Shown: piece by piece, positions 13,701 to 15,510 of the stretch
Position numbering within the stretch: the stretch's first letter is position 1
Layout of the letters: each line of letters opens with the position of its first letter
Source of the DNA: JBEKYD01 sp049509915
Lineage (GTDB): Bacteria; Acidobacteriota; Terriglobia; Bryobacterales; Bryobacteraceae
NCBI GenBank assembly: GCA_049509915.1
Contig: JBEKZL010000185.1
Coordinates: 1 to 15,510, forward strand
Direction of reading: 5' to 3'
DNA length: 15,510 bases
Notes under the pieces: generated by a model
What the model saw: the letters and a program-made list of their open reading frames with translations, nothing else
The model's database searches: none
Told to the model about the DNA's origin: nothing
Position numbers and translations under genes: made by a program

Positions 13701-14804
13701 ATGCCAAATGCGTCGTCGCTGCGCGCCACGCCCTTGAATTCTGTCCACCGGGCGCTGGGGGCCAAAATGGTGGATTTCGGCGGGTGGGACATGCCGGTCC
13801 AGTATTCCGGCATCATCGACGAGCACCATACGGTCCGCTCCGGCGTCGGGTTGTTCGACGTCAGCCATATGGGCGAGATCGAAATCCGCGGGCCCGAGGC
13901 GCTACGCCTGGCCGATTTCGTCACCACCAACCAGGTGGCCAAGCTCAAACAGGGTCAGGCGCACTATTCCGGTCTGCTCTACGATCACGGCGGGTTCGTG
14001 GACGACATCCTGGTACATAAGGTGGCCGACGACCACTACTTCCTCTGCGTGAACGCGTCCAACCAGGAGAAGGATTTCGACCACATCCGGCAACTGAATC
14101 GCTTCGATGCCGAGGTGGAACTGGCCAGCGATCGCTATACCCAACTCGCCATCCAGGGTCCGCAAGCGCGCGCCACTTTGCAGAAGTTGACGCCCGTAGA
14201 CCTGGCGGCCATCAAATATTACTGGTTTGCGGATGGCGAGGTGGCCGGAACCGCGGCGCGCATCGCGCATACCGGCTACACTGGCGAAGACGGTTTCGAA
14301 ATCTACATTCCTCCGGCCGAGTCCGAGCGCATCTGGAACCGGGTCATGGAAGCGGGCGTCGCGTTCGGCATCAAGCCCTGCGGGCTGGGGGCGCGCAATA
14401 CGCTGCGTCTGGAAGCCAAGATGGCGCTCTACGGGCACGAGATCGATGCCTCGATTTCGCCGCTGGAAGCCGACCTTGGCTGGATCGTCAAGTTCGACAA
14501 AGGCGATTTCATCGGGCGTGAAGCGCTGGTCAAGCAACGCGAAAAAGGCGTCTCGCGCAAGCTCGTTGGCTTTGAAATGCGGGGGCGGGGGATTGGCCGC
14601 GACGGCTACGAAGTGCGCCTCGATGGCGCGGCTGCCGGCTGGGTCACCAGCGGCGGTCCCTCTCCCACCTTGAACAAGAACATCGGTCTTTGTTATCTGC
14701 CGGCGGCACGGGCCGCCGCGGGCGCCGGCATTGAGGTACTCATCCGCAACCAGCCCGTGGAAGCGGTAACCGTCGAAACTCCTTTTTATAAGCGAGCCAA
14801 ATAA
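13701..14804 (+). CDS. gcvT: Glycine cleavage system T protein (aminomethyltransferase)
   Basis: A 367-residue cytoplasmic enzyme, normal length for bacterial GcvT. It takes the aminomethyl group from lipoyl-GcvH, releases ammonia and passes the one-carbon unit to tetrahydrofolate as 5,10-methylene-THF. Recognisable blocks are the N-terminal VDFGGWDMPVQYSGIIDEHH, GLFDVSHMGEIEIRG, FLCVNASNQEKDFDHI, the HTGYTGEDGFEIY block at 190-202, and GLGARNTLRLEAKMALYGHE. The C-terminal barrel contains GRGIGRDGYEVR and SPTLNKNIGLCYLP. Start ATG 13701 follows the promoter at 13663-13692. It is first in a tight gcvT-gcvH-gcvPA operon, with gcvH 2 nt downstream. Nothing in it looks unusual. Confidence 0.96.
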   Translation: MPNASSLRATPLNSVHRALGAKMVDFGGWDMPVQYSGIIDEHHTVRSGVGLFDVSHMGEIEIRGPEALRLADFVTTNQVAKLKQGQAHYSGLLYDHGGFVDDILVHKVADDHYFLCVNASNQEKDFDHIRQLNRFDAEVELASDRYTQLAIQGPQARATLQKLTPVDLAAIKYYWFADGEVAGTAARIAHTGYTGEDGFEIYIPPAESERIWNRVMEAGVAFGIKPCGLGARNTLRLEAKMALYGHEIDASISPLEADLGWIVKFDKGDFIGREALVKQREKGVSRKLVGFEMRGRGIGRDGYEVRLDGAAAGWVTSGGPSPTLNKNIGLCYLPAARAAAGAGIEVLIRNQPVEAVTVETPFYKRAK

Positions 14805-14806
14805 CC

Positions 14807-15190
14807 ATGTACCCGGAAAACTTCCGATACACCAAAGAACACGAATGGGTCCTTGTGGAAGGGGATACTGGCACGATCGGAATCACCGACCACGCGCAGG
14901 AGGAACTCGGCGACATCGTCTATGTCGACCTGCCCCGTGTGGGGACGCGGCTCGAAACCGGCAAATCGCTCGGCTCGGTCGAGTCGGTCAAGGCCGTTTC
15001 CGATATTTACGCGCCGCTCGCGGGCGAAGTGCTGGAGATCAACTCCCTGCTGGCCGACGCGCCGGAGAAGTTGAACCAGGATCCCCATGGCACCGCCTGG
15101 CTGGTGAAGATCCGCCTGGACGCGCCCGCCGAAGCGCTGAATCTGCTTTCGGCCGCCGACTATCAAACTTATATCGGAGCAGAAAAATAG
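14807..15190 (+). CDS. gcvH: Glycine cleavage system H protein (lipoyl carrier)
   Basis: A 127-residue lipoyl-bearing shuttle protein moving the methylamine group between the P, T and L proteins. The lipoylation lysine is Lys62 in SVESVKAVSDIYAP, the canonical ESVKA context. The surrounding fold is standard: FRYTKEHEWV at the start, GITDHAQEELGDIVYVDLP, GEVLEIN, and a C-terminal helix ending YQTYIGAEK. It starts 2 nt after the gcvT stop, which implies coupled translation. Its TAG stop (15188-15190) is followed at once, in the same frame, by the TTG start of gcvPA. Confidence 0.96.
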   Translation: MYPENFRYTKEHEWVLVEGDTGTIGITDHAQEELGDIVYVDLPRVGTRLETGKSLGSVESVKAVSDIYAPLAGEVLEINSLLADAPEKLNQDPHGTAWLVKIRLDAPAEALNLLSAADYQTYIGAEK

Positions 15191-15510
15191 TTGCGCTACC
15201 TTCCTAAGTCGGATTCCGAGCGCCGCGAAATGCTCGAAGCCTGCGGCGTCGGTTCAGCCGAAGAACTGTTTTCACACTTGCCGGAGGCGGTACGGCTGAA
15301 TCGTCCCCTGGCCCTCCCGCCGGGTATTTCCGAATATGAGATTGTCGATTATTTCCGCGAGCGCGCCGGCCGCACCGCGGTGGGGTATGCCTCCTTTCTG
15401 GGAGCGGGCGTCTATGCTCACTATCGGCCGGTGCTGGTGGATACGGTAGTGTCGCGCGGCGAATTTCTGACCTCGTACACGCCCTACCAGGCCGAAATCG
15501 CCCAGGGCAC
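15191..15510 (+). CDS. gcvPA: Glycine dehydrogenase (decarboxylating) subunit 1, N-terminal part (runs off window)
   Basis: The open frame continues past the right edge; about 106 residues are visible. The opening MRYLPKSDSERREMLEACGV and then SAEELFSHLPEAVRLNRPL, LPPGISEYEIVDYF, SFLGAGVYAHYRPVLVD, RGEFLTSYTPYQAEIAQGT match the start of the two-subunit (split) P protein. This PLP enzyme decarboxylates glycine and loads the aminomethyl group on GcvH. The split form means gcvPB should follow. The start is TTG at 15191, with GGAG 11 nt upstream inside gcvH. TTG is the only sensible start because the preceding codon is the in-frame TAG of gcvH and the next ATG is at codon 14, inside the conserved region. 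Confidence 0.93.
   Translation, partial: MRYLPKSDSERREMLEACGVGSAEELFSHLPEAVRLNRPLALPPGISEYEIVDYFRERAGRTAVGYASFLGAGVYAHYRPVLVDTVVSRGEFLTSYTPYQAEIAQG

Overview
The window looks like chromosomal DNA from an acidobacterium of the Solibacter/Bryobacter type. It is GC-rich. The strongest marker is the C-terminal domain of the large secreted protease at 6123-9992, which has the APGALLSIFG...NG.AAPLLYLSP.QVN.QVP pattern of the 'Solibacter C-terminal' family. Many predicted products are exported: a phosphodiesterase, an S9 peptidase, an M23 peptidase, a sedolisin and a small beta-rich protein. This fits a soil heterotroph. The assignment rests on recognised protein patterns; no search was run.

Layout. 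Positions 1-147 (minus) hold the first 49 codons of an MFS transporter. Positions 320-940 (minus) hold a HigB/HigA-type toxin-antitoxin pair. The toxin frame is broken near its 3' end, and its promoter carries an inverted repeat between the -35 and -10 boxes. Positions 1008-2309 (minus) encode an exported nucleotide pyrophosphatase/phosphodiesterase. The gap 2310-2570 holds a long perfect palindrome. Positions 2571-6000 (plus) carry a coupled S9 peptidase - M23 peptidase pair, with an 8-codon mini-ORF between them. Positions 6123-9992 (minus) encode the multidomain sedolisin. Positions 10144-11873 (plus) carry a YtrA-like GntR regulator, a slipin (SPFH) membrane protein and a small secreted protein; a perfect 10-bp-arm operator overlaps the promoter. 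Positions 12008-13447 (plus) encode an aldehyde dehydrogenase flanked by inverted copies of one intergenic repeat. Positions 13701-15510 (plus) hold the glycine cleavage genes gcvT, gcvH and the start of gcvPA, which runs off the window.

How it fits together. gcvTHP is housekeeping one-carbon metabolism. The S9/M23 pair and the sedolisin point to extracellular or envelope peptide turnover. The GntR-slipin-secreted-protein cluster looks like a self-regulated membrane-response operon without the ABC transporter usual for YtrA-type regulators, and is the best candidate for a little-described system. Several promoters (toxin, gntR, gcvT, perhaps S9) place the predicted transcription start within a few bases of the start codon, so leaderless or near-leaderless mRNAs seem common here. 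Two related palindromic repeats, at 2396-2487 and 13556-13624, differ by a paired base change that preserves the stem.
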